DNA from: an uncultured Clostridia bacterium
GTDB lineage: Bacteria; Bacillota; Clostridia; Oscillospirales; CAG-272
Assembly: GCA_904501985.1 (NCBI GenBank)
Contig: CAJGCT010000032.1
Span: 1-21,086 of the forward strand
DNA length: 21,086 nt
Direction of reading: 5' to 3'
This document shows, piece by piece, positions 14,546 through 21,086 of the stretch. A program made the translations under genes and the position numbers. The notes under the pieces were generated by a model. It was not told where the DNA came from and ran no database searches. It saw only the letters and a list, made by a program, of their open reading frames with translations. Numbering within the stretch: position 1 is the stretch's first letter; each line of letters opens with the position of its first letter.

Positions 14546-16369
14546 TTACTTTTTCAGCTTTGCCTGTGCCTTAAGTCTTGTGGGGGTGTCAAGTATCGCC
14601 TTGCGCAGACGGATGGACTTGGGTGTTACCTCCATAAGCTCGTCCTCGGCAAGGAATTCGATAGCCTCTTCAAGGCTCATTTGCTTGTGGGGAACAAGGA
14701 TAAGCGCTTCGTCAGCACCCGATGAACGGATGGAAGTAAGATGCTTCTTTTTACAGGGGTTAAGGGCGATATCGCCTATTTTCGGCGATTCACCAACGAT
14801 CATGCCCTCGTAAACGGGGGTCTGAACGCCAACAAACATCTGACCTCTGTCCTGGGTCTGATAGAGACCGTAGGATGTGGTTTCGCCTGCCTCGCTTGCA
14901 ACAAGTGAGCCGGTGTAGCGAAGTGTAATATCTCCGCGGTAGGGCTGATAGCCGTCGAACACGGAGTTTATGATACCCTCACCGCGTGTGTCGGTGAGAA
15001 ATTCGCTTCTGTAGCCGAACAGGCAGCGCGCCGGGATCACATATTCGATTCTCATACGGCTTCCGTGGAGATTCATTTCGAGCAGGTCGCCCTTGCGTGC
15101 GCCAAGCTTCATTATAACCGAGCCTTCGCTTCCCTCGGGCACGTCGATTGTAACGCGCTCCATAGGCTCGCAAAGCTGGCCGTCTATTTCCTTGTAAAGC
15201 ACGCGCGGCATGGAGCAGGTAAGCTCATATCCCTCGCGGCGCATATTTTCAATAAGGATGGAAAGGTGCATTTCACCTCTGCCGGCAACCTTGAAGCAGT
15301 CGGTGGTCTCGCCGTCGGATACGCGGAGCGAAACGTCACGCAGAAGCTCCTTGTAGAGTCTCTCGCGGAGCTGACGGGATGTGACAAACTTGCCCTCACG
15401 TCCTGCAAAGGGGCTGTCGTTTACCGAGAAGGTCATTTCAAGTGTCGGTTCGCTTACCTTTACAAATTCAAGGGGCTCAATGCAGTCAACGGCACAAACT
15501 GTGTCGCCGATTGTAACATCACCTGCGCCTGAGAAGCATACGATGTCGCCCATCTTTGCGGTTTCCACAGGGATTCTCTGGAGACCGTCGATCTGGTAGA
15601 GAGAAACGATGCGTGTGCGCTTGGGCGCTTCGCCTGTGTGGAAGTTCGCAATTGCAACCTCCTGACCTACCTTAAGTCCACCGCGCTCAATACGTCCGAT
15701 TCCGATACGTCCAACATATTCGTTATAGTCGATTGAGGAAACAAGCATCTGAAGCGGCTCCTCGTCCTCGCCCTCGGGGGCAGGGATATATTCGAGAATA
15801 GTGTCAAAGAGACAGCGCAGATCCTCGCCTCTTTCCTCGGGGGAGAGGGAAGCTGTTCCGTCACGTCCGCAGGCGAATACCATGGGAGAATCAAGCTGTT
15901 CGTCGGTTGCGTCAAGGTCGATAAGCAGCTCAAGCACCTCGTCGATGACTTCGTTTATGCGTGCGTCAGGCTTGTCCACCTTGTTTACCACAACGATAAC
16001 CTTGTGCTTAAGCTCAAGTGCTTTCTGAAGCACAAAACGTGTCTGAGGCATGGGACCCTCTGCCGCGTCAACCAGCAGAAGAACGCCGTTTACCATTTTA
16101 AGTATACGCTCAACCTCGCCGCCGAAATCCGCGTGGCCGGGGGTGTCGATGATATTGATTTTTACATCTTTATAATGCGCGGCGGTGTTCTTTGCGAGAA
16201 TTGTGATACCGCGCTCTTTTTCGATGGCATCCGAGTCCATTACTCTGTCCTCTGTAGCCTGATTTTCACGGAATATACCGCCCTGCTTTAACATCTCGTC
16301 AACAAGAGTGGTCTTGCCGTGGTCAACGTGGGCGATTATTGCTATGTTTCTTAAATCGCTTCGGATCAA
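14546..16369 (-). CDS. typA: Ribosome-binding translational GTPase TypA/BipA
   Basis: A 607-residue translational GTPase of the usual TypA length. G1 is AHVDHGKT (13-20), the G2 region reads ERGITI (52-57), G3 is DTPGH (75-79) and G4 is NKVD (129-132). EF-G-like domains follow, and the C-terminal TypA-specific part contains MFVGVQTPVYEGMIVGE and KKHLTSIRSSGADE. TypA binds the ribosome and helps 50S assembly and stress or cold growth. The start is TTG (IRSDLRNIAIIAHVDHG follows), supported by AAGGAG about 8 nt upstream; no upstream ATG in frame is credible. An extended -10 promoter lies about 50 nt upstream. It converges with ymdB and shares the terminator. Confidence 0.97.
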   Translation of the reverse strand: MIRSDLRNIAIIAHVDHGKTTLVDEMLKQGGIFRENQATEDRVMDSDAIEKERGITILAKNTAAHYKDVKINIIDTPGHADFGGEVERILKMVNGVLLLVDAAEGPMPQTRFVLQKALELKHKVIVVVNKVDKPDARINEVIDEVLELLIDLDATDEQLDSPMVFACGRDGTASLSPEERGEDLRCLFDTILEYIPAPEGEDEEPLQMLVSSIDYNEYVGRIGIGRIERGGLKVGQEVAIANFHTGEAPKRTRIVSLYQIDGLQRIPVETAKMGDIVCFSGAGDVTIGDTVCAVDCIEPLEFVKVSEPTLEMTFSVNDSPFAGREGKFVTSRQLRERLYKELLRDVSLRVSDGETTDCFKVAGRGEMHLSILIENMRREGYELTCSMPRVLYKEIDGQLCEPMERVTIDVPEGSEGSVIMKLGARKGDLLEMNLHGSRMRIEYVIPARCLFGYRSEFLTDTRGEGIINSVFDGYQPYRGDITLRYTGSLVASEAGETTSYGLYQTQDRGQMFVGVQTPVYEGMIVGESPKIGDIALNPCKKKHLTSIRSSGADEALILVPHKQMSLEEAIEFLAEDELMEVTPKSIRLRKAILDTPTRLKAQAKLKK

Positions 16370-16419
16370 TGTGATCTCTCCTTACAATATAAATTTATCA
16401 TTTTGCAATCATACTCTTT

Positions 16420-16428
16420 ATTATACCA
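16420..16428 (-). promoter_or_regulatory. Extended -10 promoter for typA
   Basis: On the minus strand TGGTATAAT is a full extended -10 element. The region 17 nt upstream only weakly resembles a -35, as is usual for extended -10 promoters. It gives a leader of about 45 nt before the TTG start. Confidence 0.6.
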
Positions 16429-16534
16429 CGAATCTGCCGCCCGTGAAAAGTGTTATTTTTTACAATATTTTTGCCGTTTTGGTTTGCTTTTTTGATATAC
16501 AGCCTGTTTTAGACGATCGAAATGAGAGTTTTTG

Positions 16535-16576
16535 CGAAAAATAGCGCCGTCTGCGTGAATTTCACGAAGACGGCGC
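16535..16576 (-). terminator. Intrinsic terminator of the glm operon
   Basis: A stem of GCGCCGTCT with AGACGGCGC, continued inwards by CGTGA with TCACG (16544-16576), is followed on the minus strand by TATTTTTC. It starts about 28 nt after the glmS stop. A TTTTT run on the plus-strand side means it could also stop transcripts from the other direction. Confidence 0.9.
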
Positions 16577-16603
16577 CGTTTTTGTGCCTTATTTGGTAAA
16601 GCT

Positions 16604-18430
16604 TTATTCTACTGTAACCGATTTTGCAAGATTTCTCGGCTTGTCGATGTCGCATCCCCTTGCCGCCGCCGCATGATAAGCGAACAACTGAAGTGCGCAT
16701 ACCTCAGGGAGAAATGCAAGCTCAGGGGATATCTCGGGGAGGCGGATGATGTGATCCGCGGTGCCCTCGGCAACCTCGGTATCCGCGCCGCAGATCATAA
16801 ATGTCTCAGCTCCGCGTGCCTTAGTCTCGCGGATGTTGGAAACCATTTTCTCATAGAGATCGGGTACGGTACAAAGTGCCACTACGGGGACGCCCGGAGT
16901 AACAAGAGAAATAGTACCGTGCTTAAGCTCGCCTGCCGCATATGCCTCGCTGTGAATGTAGGAGATTTCCTTCAGCTTCAGTGAGCCTTCTGCCGCGAGA
17001 TGATAATCAGCACCTCGTCCGATGAAGAAAAGGTCCTCACATCCGGAGATTTTGTTTGCAACGGTCTCTATTTCTTTCTCTCGTGCGATCATCTCTGCAA
17101 CAGCTTCGGGAGCACGGTTGTAAAGCTCCGAAACCCGTTTTGCCGCATCCTCGCGGGAAAGTCTGCCGCGGACAAGACCGGCTTCGACAGATAACAGGTA
17201 AAGGAGTGCTGTCTGCACAGAGTAAGCCTTTGTACTTGCAACGGCTATCTCCGGTCCTGCCATTGTGTAGAGAACAGAATCTGCCTCACGCGCAATGGAC
17301 GAGCCGATGACGTTTACTATGGCGAGTGTTGCCGCGCCCTTTTTCTTTGCAAGTCTCAGTGCCGCAAGGGAGTCTGCGGTTTCACCCGACTGAGAGATGA
17401 TAAGCACAAGGTCGCCTTTTCCCACAATGGGATCGTTGTATCTGAACTCTGATGCGATCTCAACCTCACAGGGGAGCTTTGCGAGAGAGTTAAGAAGTCC
17501 CTTTGCTACAAGTCCGGCGTGCATTGCCGTACCGCAGGCGATTATGTGCATACGGGATATCTCACCTAAAACAGACGTATCAAAGCCATCGCCCGAAAAG
17601 TCCGGAAGACCGTCCTTTATACGGCTGTGGAGAGTGGTGCGTATAGCGGTGGGCTCCTCATTTATTTCTTTTATCATAAAGTGAGGATATCCGCCCCGTT
17701 CCGCCGCCTCTATATCCCAATGCGCAACTTTAAGCTCCTTGTTTACCGGCTTGCTATCCTTCCATATTTCAGCCGATGAACGGGTGACTTTAGCGATCTC
17801 ACCCTCGTCAAGCTGATAATAGTCTCTGGTGCGGCTAAGGATTGCCGTAATGTCGGAAGCGATATAGTGTTCATTTTCGCCCTTGCCGATTATAAGCGGA
17901 GAGCCTTGCCTTGCCGCCCATACGGTTCCCGGATCGTCTGCAAACAGTATGCCAAGCGCCCAAGAGCCAACGAGCCTTGATGTCATGCGCTCTATAGCGG
18001 CGCGTGCCGTAAGCTTTTCCTTTACATAATAGTAATCAAGAAGCTTTGCGGCAACCTCCGTGTCGGTTTCACTCTCAAATGTGTATCCGAGAGCGGTCAG
18101 CTCCTCTTTCAGCGCCGCATAGTTTTCAACTATTCCGTTGTGAACAAGGCGCAGAGAGGGTGTGCCGTGGGGGTGCGCATTTATATCGTCGGGGGCACCG
18201 TGGGTCGCCCAACGGGTGTGACCGATGCCGCAGTGCGATTCCGGGGTTATCTGCATCATAGCTTCCACATTTGCAAGTCTGCCTGCGGCTTTCACCGTAT
18301 TAAGCTTTTGCTTTGTGTCGAAAAATGCTATACCCGCAGAGTCATATCCGCGATATTCCAGGGCACGCAGACCCTCAATAAGATGATTTACAGAATTATC
18401 TTTACCAATGTATCCAATGATACCACACAT
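16604..18430 (-). CDS. glmS: Glutamine--fructose-6-phosphate aminotransferase (isomerizing)
   Basis: A 608-residue enzyme. MCGIIGYIG puts the glutaminase nucleophile at Cys2; HTRWATHG (71-78) belongs to the same N-terminal amidotransferase domain. Two SIS sugar-isomerase domains follow, with IIACGTAMHAG near 295 and SQSGETADS near 345, and the sequence ends in the standard DKPRNLAKSVTVE. It makes glucosamine-6-phosphate from fructose-6-phosphate and glutamine, the entry to UDP-GlcNAc. The start at 18430 is fixed by Cys2 and an AGGAG 8 nt upstream; longer open sequence upstream belongs to the leader. Expression is controlled by the glmS ribozyme at 18541-18682. It is the last gene of the operon and ends at a strong terminator. 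Confidence 0.98.
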   Translation of the reverse strand: MCGIIGYIGKDNSVNHLIEGLRALEYRGYDSAGIAFFDTKQKLNTVKAAGRLANVEAMMQITPESHCGIGHTRWATHGAPDDINAHPHGTPSLRLVHNGIVENYAALKEELTALGYTFESETDTEVAAKLLDYYYVKEKLTARAAIERMTSRLVGSWALGILFADDPGTVWAARQGSPLIIGKGENEHYIASDITAILSRTRDYYQLDEGEIAKVTRSSAEIWKDSKPVNKELKVAHWDIEAAERGGYPHFMIKEINEEPTAIRTTLHSRIKDGLPDFSGDGFDTSVLGEISRMHIIACGTAMHAGLVAKGLLNSLAKLPCEVEIASEFRYNDPIVGKGDLVLIISQSGETADSLAALRLAKKKGAATLAIVNVIGSSIAREADSVLYTMAGPEIAVASTKAYSVQTALLYLLSVEAGLVRGRLSREDAAKRVSELYNRAPEAVAEMIAREKEIETVANKISGCEDLFFIGRGADYHLAAEGSLKLKEISYIHSEAYAAGELKHGTISLVTPGVPVVALCTVPDLYEKMVSNIRETKARGAETFMICGADTEVAEGTADHIIRLPEISPELAFLPEVCALQLFAYHAAAARGCDIDKPRNLAKSVTVE

Positions 18431-18453
18431 ATGCTTTTCTCCTATAATCAAAA

Positions 18454-18507
18454 GCCGTATGTGCAAAAGGCAAACTGTACCGCATAGGCACAGTCTGCCC
18501 ATACGGC
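18454..18507 (-). promoter_or_regulatory. Long hairpin between glmS ribozyme and glmS start
   Basis: In the leader RNA GCCGUAUG (18507-18500) pairs with CAUACGGC (18461-18454), and immediately inside GGCAGACUGU (18499-18490) pairs with ACAGUUUGCC (18478-18469), leaving a UUUUGCA bulge on the 3' side. That is 18 base pairs, ending 10 nt before the AGGAG ribosome site. It is not part of the standard glmS ribozyme. A competing pairing, GCAAAGG with CCUUUUGC, is also possible. Confidence 0.65.
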
Positions 18508-18540
18508 CTTTGCCGTAATTTTTATTTTGAGTTTTGTTTT

Positions 18541-18682
18541 ATCCGATCTTTTGTCTGCCGCAGTTACCCACGGTTTTTGTCCTCGGACTTACGACGGACG
18601 TTTGGCGTCCGCCGGAAAAATTCCCGCCGAATATTTCGATAATTTTTCTCCTCGTCAACCGTCATCTGACGGTCCCGGCGCT
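18541..18682 (-). ncRNA. glmS self-cleaving ribozyme/riboswitch
   Basis: The minus-strand RNA between glmM and glmS matches the glmS ribozyme core. The cleavage context A|GCGCC is at 18682|18681. P1 follows as CCGUC-AGAU-GACGG with a very short loop, then the conserved GGUUGACGAGGA and UUAUCGAAAUAUUCGGCGGG strands (18660-18623) joined by a GAGAAAAAUU/AAUUUUUC helix. P3 is GGCGGACG/CGUCCGUC (18613-18593), and a UCCGA/UCGGA helix (18587-18542) encloses the small P4 hairpin. Glucosamine-6-phosphate acts as cofactor for self-cleavage, after which the glmS message is degraded. The 3' boundary is approximate. Confidence 0.96.
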
Positions 18683-18701
18683 TTGGGCGTGTGTCCTTAC
18701 A

Positions 18702-20060
18702 TTATTTATAGCTTTCAAGCTGCTTTTTTATACGCTCGGCAGTATCTTCTGCTATGCTCTTTGCAAGCTCGGAATCCTCGCCCTCTGTCATTATGCGTAT
18801 AAGCGGCTCGGTGCCGGAAGGTCTTGTTACGATTCTTCCTGTATCTCCCATTGCCTTCTTTGCTTCGTCAAGAATTTCCTTGACCTTGTGATCTGTATAG
18901 AATGCCAATTTTGCTTCGGCAGATACACGGATGTTCACAATGAACTGAGGGAATCTTGTCATAGCTTTTGCGGCGTCGCTGAGTGCTACTCCGGTGCGCT
19001 TTAGCTGAGAGAGAAGCTGGATTGACGTAAGCTGACCGTCGCCTGTGGTGGAAAAGTCGCGGAATATGATGTGTCCGGACTGCTCACCGCCCAGATGATA
19101 ATCTTCAAGCAGCATTTCTTCAAGCACATATCTGTCGCCTACTTTTGTAGCTTCAAAGCGGATTCCGTTTGCTTCGCAGAATTTTGAGAAGCCGAAGTTG
19201 GTCATGATGGTGCCCACAACGGTGTTTTTGTTCAGCTTTCCGCGTGCTTTCATATCAAGTGCGAGGATTGCCATTATCATGTCGCCGTCAACGTCATTGC
19301 CTTCGTTGTCAACACAAAGACAGCGGTCTGCATCTCCGTCATAAGCAATACCGGCATCAAGGCCGTGCTCTGTCACATAGGCTCTTAGATTGTCAAGGTG
19401 AGTTGAGCCGCAGTTCTCGTTAATGTTTACACCGTCGGGATCGCTTGAAAGAATAACAGCATTTGCACCGAGACGCTCAAAAAGTATAGCCGCTGTACGG
19501 CTTGCCGATCCGTTTGCGCAGTCAACGGCGATATTCATGCCTTCAAGAGAGCAGTGCACAGAGCTTACGAGATGGTCAATGTAATCCTTGGGAGCGTTTT
19601 GTGCGCGGGTTACTCGACCGATATTGCGAGATGCCGCAAGCTTTGGTGCAGGCGTCCCGTCGAGTACTATGGATTCGATGCGCTCCTCAAGCTCATCTGC
19701 CAGCTTGAAGCCGTCTTCGTTGAATATTTTGATGCCGTTGTAATCGTAAGGATTGTGCGAAGCGGAGATCATGATACCTGCGTGAGCCTTGTATTTGCCG
19801 ATAAGATAAGCTACGGCTGGGGTTGGCACTACGCCAAGATCAATAACATCCGCACCTACCGAGCAAAGTCCTGCCGTAAGAGCAGAGGCTAACATCTCGG
19901 AGGATAGTCTTGTGTCCATACCGACCAGTACGGTGGGGAGATTACGTCTGCCGCTTGAAAGAACTTCTGCCGCTGCGCGTCCGATTTGCATAGCGCGCTC
20001 ACAGGTAAGCTCCTCATTGGCAATTCCGCGTACTCCGTCAGTACCGAAAAGTCTTCCCAT
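18702..20060 (-). CDS. glmM: Phosphoglucosamine mutase
   Basis: A 452-residue alpha-D-phosphohexomutase of normal GlmM length. It has the N-terminal RLFGTDGVRG, the phospho-serine loop SASHNP with Ser101 as the phosphorylated residue, the metal-binding DGDADR loop near 238-244, and the C-terminal phosphate-binding RPSGTEP. It converts glucosamine-6-phosphate to glucosamine-1-phosphate. GGAAG lies 7 nt before its ATG. It follows the hexapeptide acyltransferase gene by 22 nt and precedes the ribozyme by 20 nt, so it stays on the 5' cleavage product when the glmS ribozyme acts. Confidence 0.98.
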   Translation of the reverse strand: MGRLFGTDGVRGIANEELTCERAMQIGRAAAEVLSSGRRNLPTVLVGMDTRLSSEMLASALTAGLCSVGADVIDLGVVPTPAVAYLIGKYKAHAGIMISASHNPYDYNGIKIFNEDGFKLADELEERIESIVLDGTPAPKLAASRNIGRVTRAQNAPKDYIDHLVSSVHCSLEGMNIAVDCANGSASRTAAILFERLGANAVILSSDPDGVNINENCGSTHLDNLRAYVTEHGLDAGIAYDGDADRCLCVDNEGNDVDGDMIMAILALDMKARGKLNKNTVVGTIMTNFGFSKFCEANGIRFEATKVGDRYVLEEMLLEDYHLGGEQSGHIIFRDFSTTGDGQLTSIQLLSQLKRTGVALSDAAKAMTRFPQFIVNIRVSAEAKLAFYTDHKVKEILDEAKKAMGDTGRIVTRPSGTEPLIRIMTEGEDSELAKSIAEDTAERIKKQLESYK

Positions 20061-20082
20061 GGGTTATCTTCCTTTCTAAATA

Positions 20083-20760
20083 CTAATGTTTTTTTACAAT
20101 GTTGTCAGAATCCTTGTAGATGGAATCCGGCGGAACTACGCCGCGAACTCTTGACAGCGGGTAAATATTGGAATTTTTACCTACTATCGTTCCCGGGCAG
20201 AGAACGCTGTTGCAACCGACTTCCACGTTGTCGCCCAGCATTGCGCCGAACTTCTTTCGTCCGGTATCAATGACGGTGCCACTGCATTTAACGGCAACCG
20301 GCGTTTTGTCACTCTTGACGTTGGACGTGACTGCGCCTGCGCCCATGTGAGATTTGTATCCCAGAATGGAATCGCCCACATAGTTGAAGTGCGGCACCTG
20401 TACGCCGTCGAACAGGATGCAGTTTTTCAGCTCGCAGGAGTTTCCCACGACCGCATTCTTTCCTATAATAGCAGATCCGCGTATGTAAGCACAGTGGCGT
20501 ATTTCTGCGCCTGAATCAATGATACACGGACCGCCGATGTAGGCAGTTGGTGCGATTTTTGCATCCTTTGCTACAAAAATGCCGTCGCCGCGGTCTTCAT
20601 ACAGGTTAGGGTCGAGCTTTTTTCCGAGTTCGATGATAAAATCCTTGATACTGTCAAGTAGTTCCCATGGAAAAGCTCTTTGGTTGAAGAGATTGGCGGC
20701 TATAGTATGCGAGCAGTCGTAAAGGTCGCCCACTGTTGGGATGAAGCCTTCATTCATCAT
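20083..20760 (-). CDS. Stand-alone left-handed beta-helix acyltransferase (GlmU C-domain-like)
   Basis: A 225-residue protein. Residues 1-60 form a predicted helical lead-in, and residues about 62-215 show hexapeptide repeats of a left-handed beta-helix (IAPTAY, IIDSGA, IRGSAI, IGKNAV, VVGNSC, VEVGCN, TIVGKN). QVPHFNYVGD (121-130) and MGAGAVTSN (139-147) match the acetyltransferase half of GlmU, where the equivalent histidine and asparagine are catalytic, so His124 and Asn147 are the candidates here. There is no uridylyltransferase domain. With glmM and glmS in the operon, glucosamine-1-phosphate N-acetyltransferase is the likely role (inference). The start at 20760 is chosen because GGAG lies 8 nt upstream; the next codon is also ATG. 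It is the first gene after a perfect promoter. Such proteins are often annotated loosely as UDP-GlcNAc pyrophosphorylase. Confidence 0.88.
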   Translation of the reverse strand: MMNEGFIPTVGDLYDCSHTIAANLFNQRAFPWELLDSIKDFIIELGKKLDPNLYEDRGDGIFVAKDAKIAPTAYIGGPCIIDSGAEIRHCAYIRGSAIIGKNAVVGNSCELKNCILFDGVQVPHFNYVGDSILGYKSHMGAGAVTSNVKSDKTPVAVKCSGTVIDTGRKKFGAMLGDNVEVGCNSVLCPGTIVGKNSNIYPLSRVRGVVPPDSIYKDSDNIVKKH

Positions 20761-20819
20761 AATTATATCTCCTTTCTGCGGCAAAAGACCGCGTATTTGC
20801 CCGAAAATGGACAGCATAT

Positions 20820-20848
20820 ATTATATCATATGTAGAAAAGAATGTCAA
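20820..20848 (-). promoter_or_regulatory. Perfect consensus sigma-A promoter of the glm operon
   Basis: On the minus strand TTGACA (20843-20848), exactly 17 nt, then TATAAT (20820-20825). The predicted start near 20813 gives a leader of about 50 nt containing a CGCGGTCTTTTGCCGCAG stretch that can fold weakly before the AAAGGAG site. Confidence 0.88.
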
Positions 20849-20974
20849 GGCGCCTGATTTGGGGTGGAAATAGTTTACAAACAGGGGGTTGTATATAAAA
20901 GCACCACAAAACTTTATTTTGATTGATTTGCAGTGGATAATTTACACAAACTCGAAAAAAAGATAAAAAAGGGG

Positions 20975-21003
20975 TTGACAAAAGGGGAGGGATGTGATAG
21001 AAT
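20975..21003 (+). promoter_or_regulatory. Strong rightward promoter P1 leaving the window
   Basis: TTGACA (20975-20980), a 17-nt spacer and TAGAAT (20998-21003), preceded by A-rich sequence (20954-20970) that could act as an UP element. It does not serve any gene in this window; it faces away from the glm operon. Confidence 0.78.
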
Positions 21004-21009
21004 ATATAA

Positions 21010-21086
21010 GCTGTCCGCGAGGGAGACCGAGCGGTAGAGAAAAAAGTTGAAAAAACTTTTAAGAAACCCCTTGACAAGGCGGAAGA
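21010..21086 (+). promoter_or_regulatory. Leader with two small hairpins and a second -35 (P2), cut by the window edge
   Basis: After P1 the transcript would contain a CCGC..GCGG hairpin (about 21015-21032), then AAAAGTT-GAAA-AACTTTT, then a second TTGACA at 21071-21076; its -10 would fall just past the edge. Closely spaced tandem promoters with an AAAAAGTTGAAAAAACTT segment are typical of regions before clostridial 16S rRNA genes, so an rRNA operon probably begins to the right. This is inference, since no rRNA sequence is included. Confidence 0.5.

Noticed and set aside
18431..18502. 24-residue N-terminal extension of glmS
   Set aside because: GlmS needs its cysteine at position 2 after the initiator methionine; the extension translates the leader hairpin and has no ribosome site.
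20874..20899. Third plus-strand promoter TTTACA..TATAAA upstream of P1
   Set aside because: The spacing between hexamers is only about 14 nt, too short for sigma-A recognition.

Overview
This 21 kb stretch looks like chromosomal DNA from a Firmicutes bacterium, most likely an uncultured Clostridia (Oscillospirales-like gut lineage). The supports are strong AGGAGG-type ribosome binding sites, consensus sigma-A promoters, TTG/GTG starts, a glmS ribozyme, a DUF4321-Maf-MreB cluster and RarA/RecG/YmdB/TypA of clostridial type. Taxonomy is an inference from gene content, not from a marker RNA. No phage, transposase, CRISPR array or tRNA/rRNA gene is visible. Almost all of the window is dense housekeeping sequence.

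Layout. (1) 1-270: non-coding, one copy of a roughly 190 bp structured repeat. (2) 270-2903, minus: a DHHW-family SGNH-like protein and an MBOAT O-acyltransferase, a two-gene cell-surface polymer acylation module with its own promoter. (3) 3077-3934, minus: a monocistronic SDR resembling D-mannonate/fructuronate oxidoreductase, with a clean terminator and cre-like sites upstream. (4) 4104-8474, minus: an overlapping operon U32 protein - dut - DUF4321 - maf - divergent MreB-like ATPase. (5) 8653-13400, plus: lipoprotein - proB - recG - rarA, transcribed divergently from (4). (6) 13401-13718: a 318 bp gap with the second copy of the repeat and a separate GC-rich palindrome. (7) 13719-14498, plus: ymdB, converging on typA (14546-16369, minus) across a bidirectional terminator. 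(8) 16604-20760, minus: hexapeptide acyltransferase - glmM - glmS ribozyme - glmS, an amino-sugar operon from a perfect TTGACA-N17-TATAAT promoter. (9) 20975-21086, plus: a strong promoter and the -35 of a second one reading out of the right edge, like the tandem promoters of a clostridial rRNA operon.

How the genes work together. GlmS makes glucosamine-6-P, GlmM isomerises it to glucosamine-1-P, and the stand-alone left-handed beta-helix protein has the histidine and Asn/Gly motifs of the GlmU acetyltransferase half, so the operon could supply GlcNAc-1-P. The ribozyme sits inside the operon, 20 nt after the glmM stop, so feedback should cut off glmS alone while leaving the two upstream genes. 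MBOAT/DHHW and the MreB-like protein also concern the cell envelope; RecG and RarA serve stalled replication forks; Dut and Maf clean nucleotide pools.

The least explained items are the two-copy structured intergenic repeat, the extra long hairpin between ribozyme and glmS, the MreB paralogue with altered catalytic motifs, and the split GlmU-like acetyltransferase. I found no clear wholly new multi-gene system.
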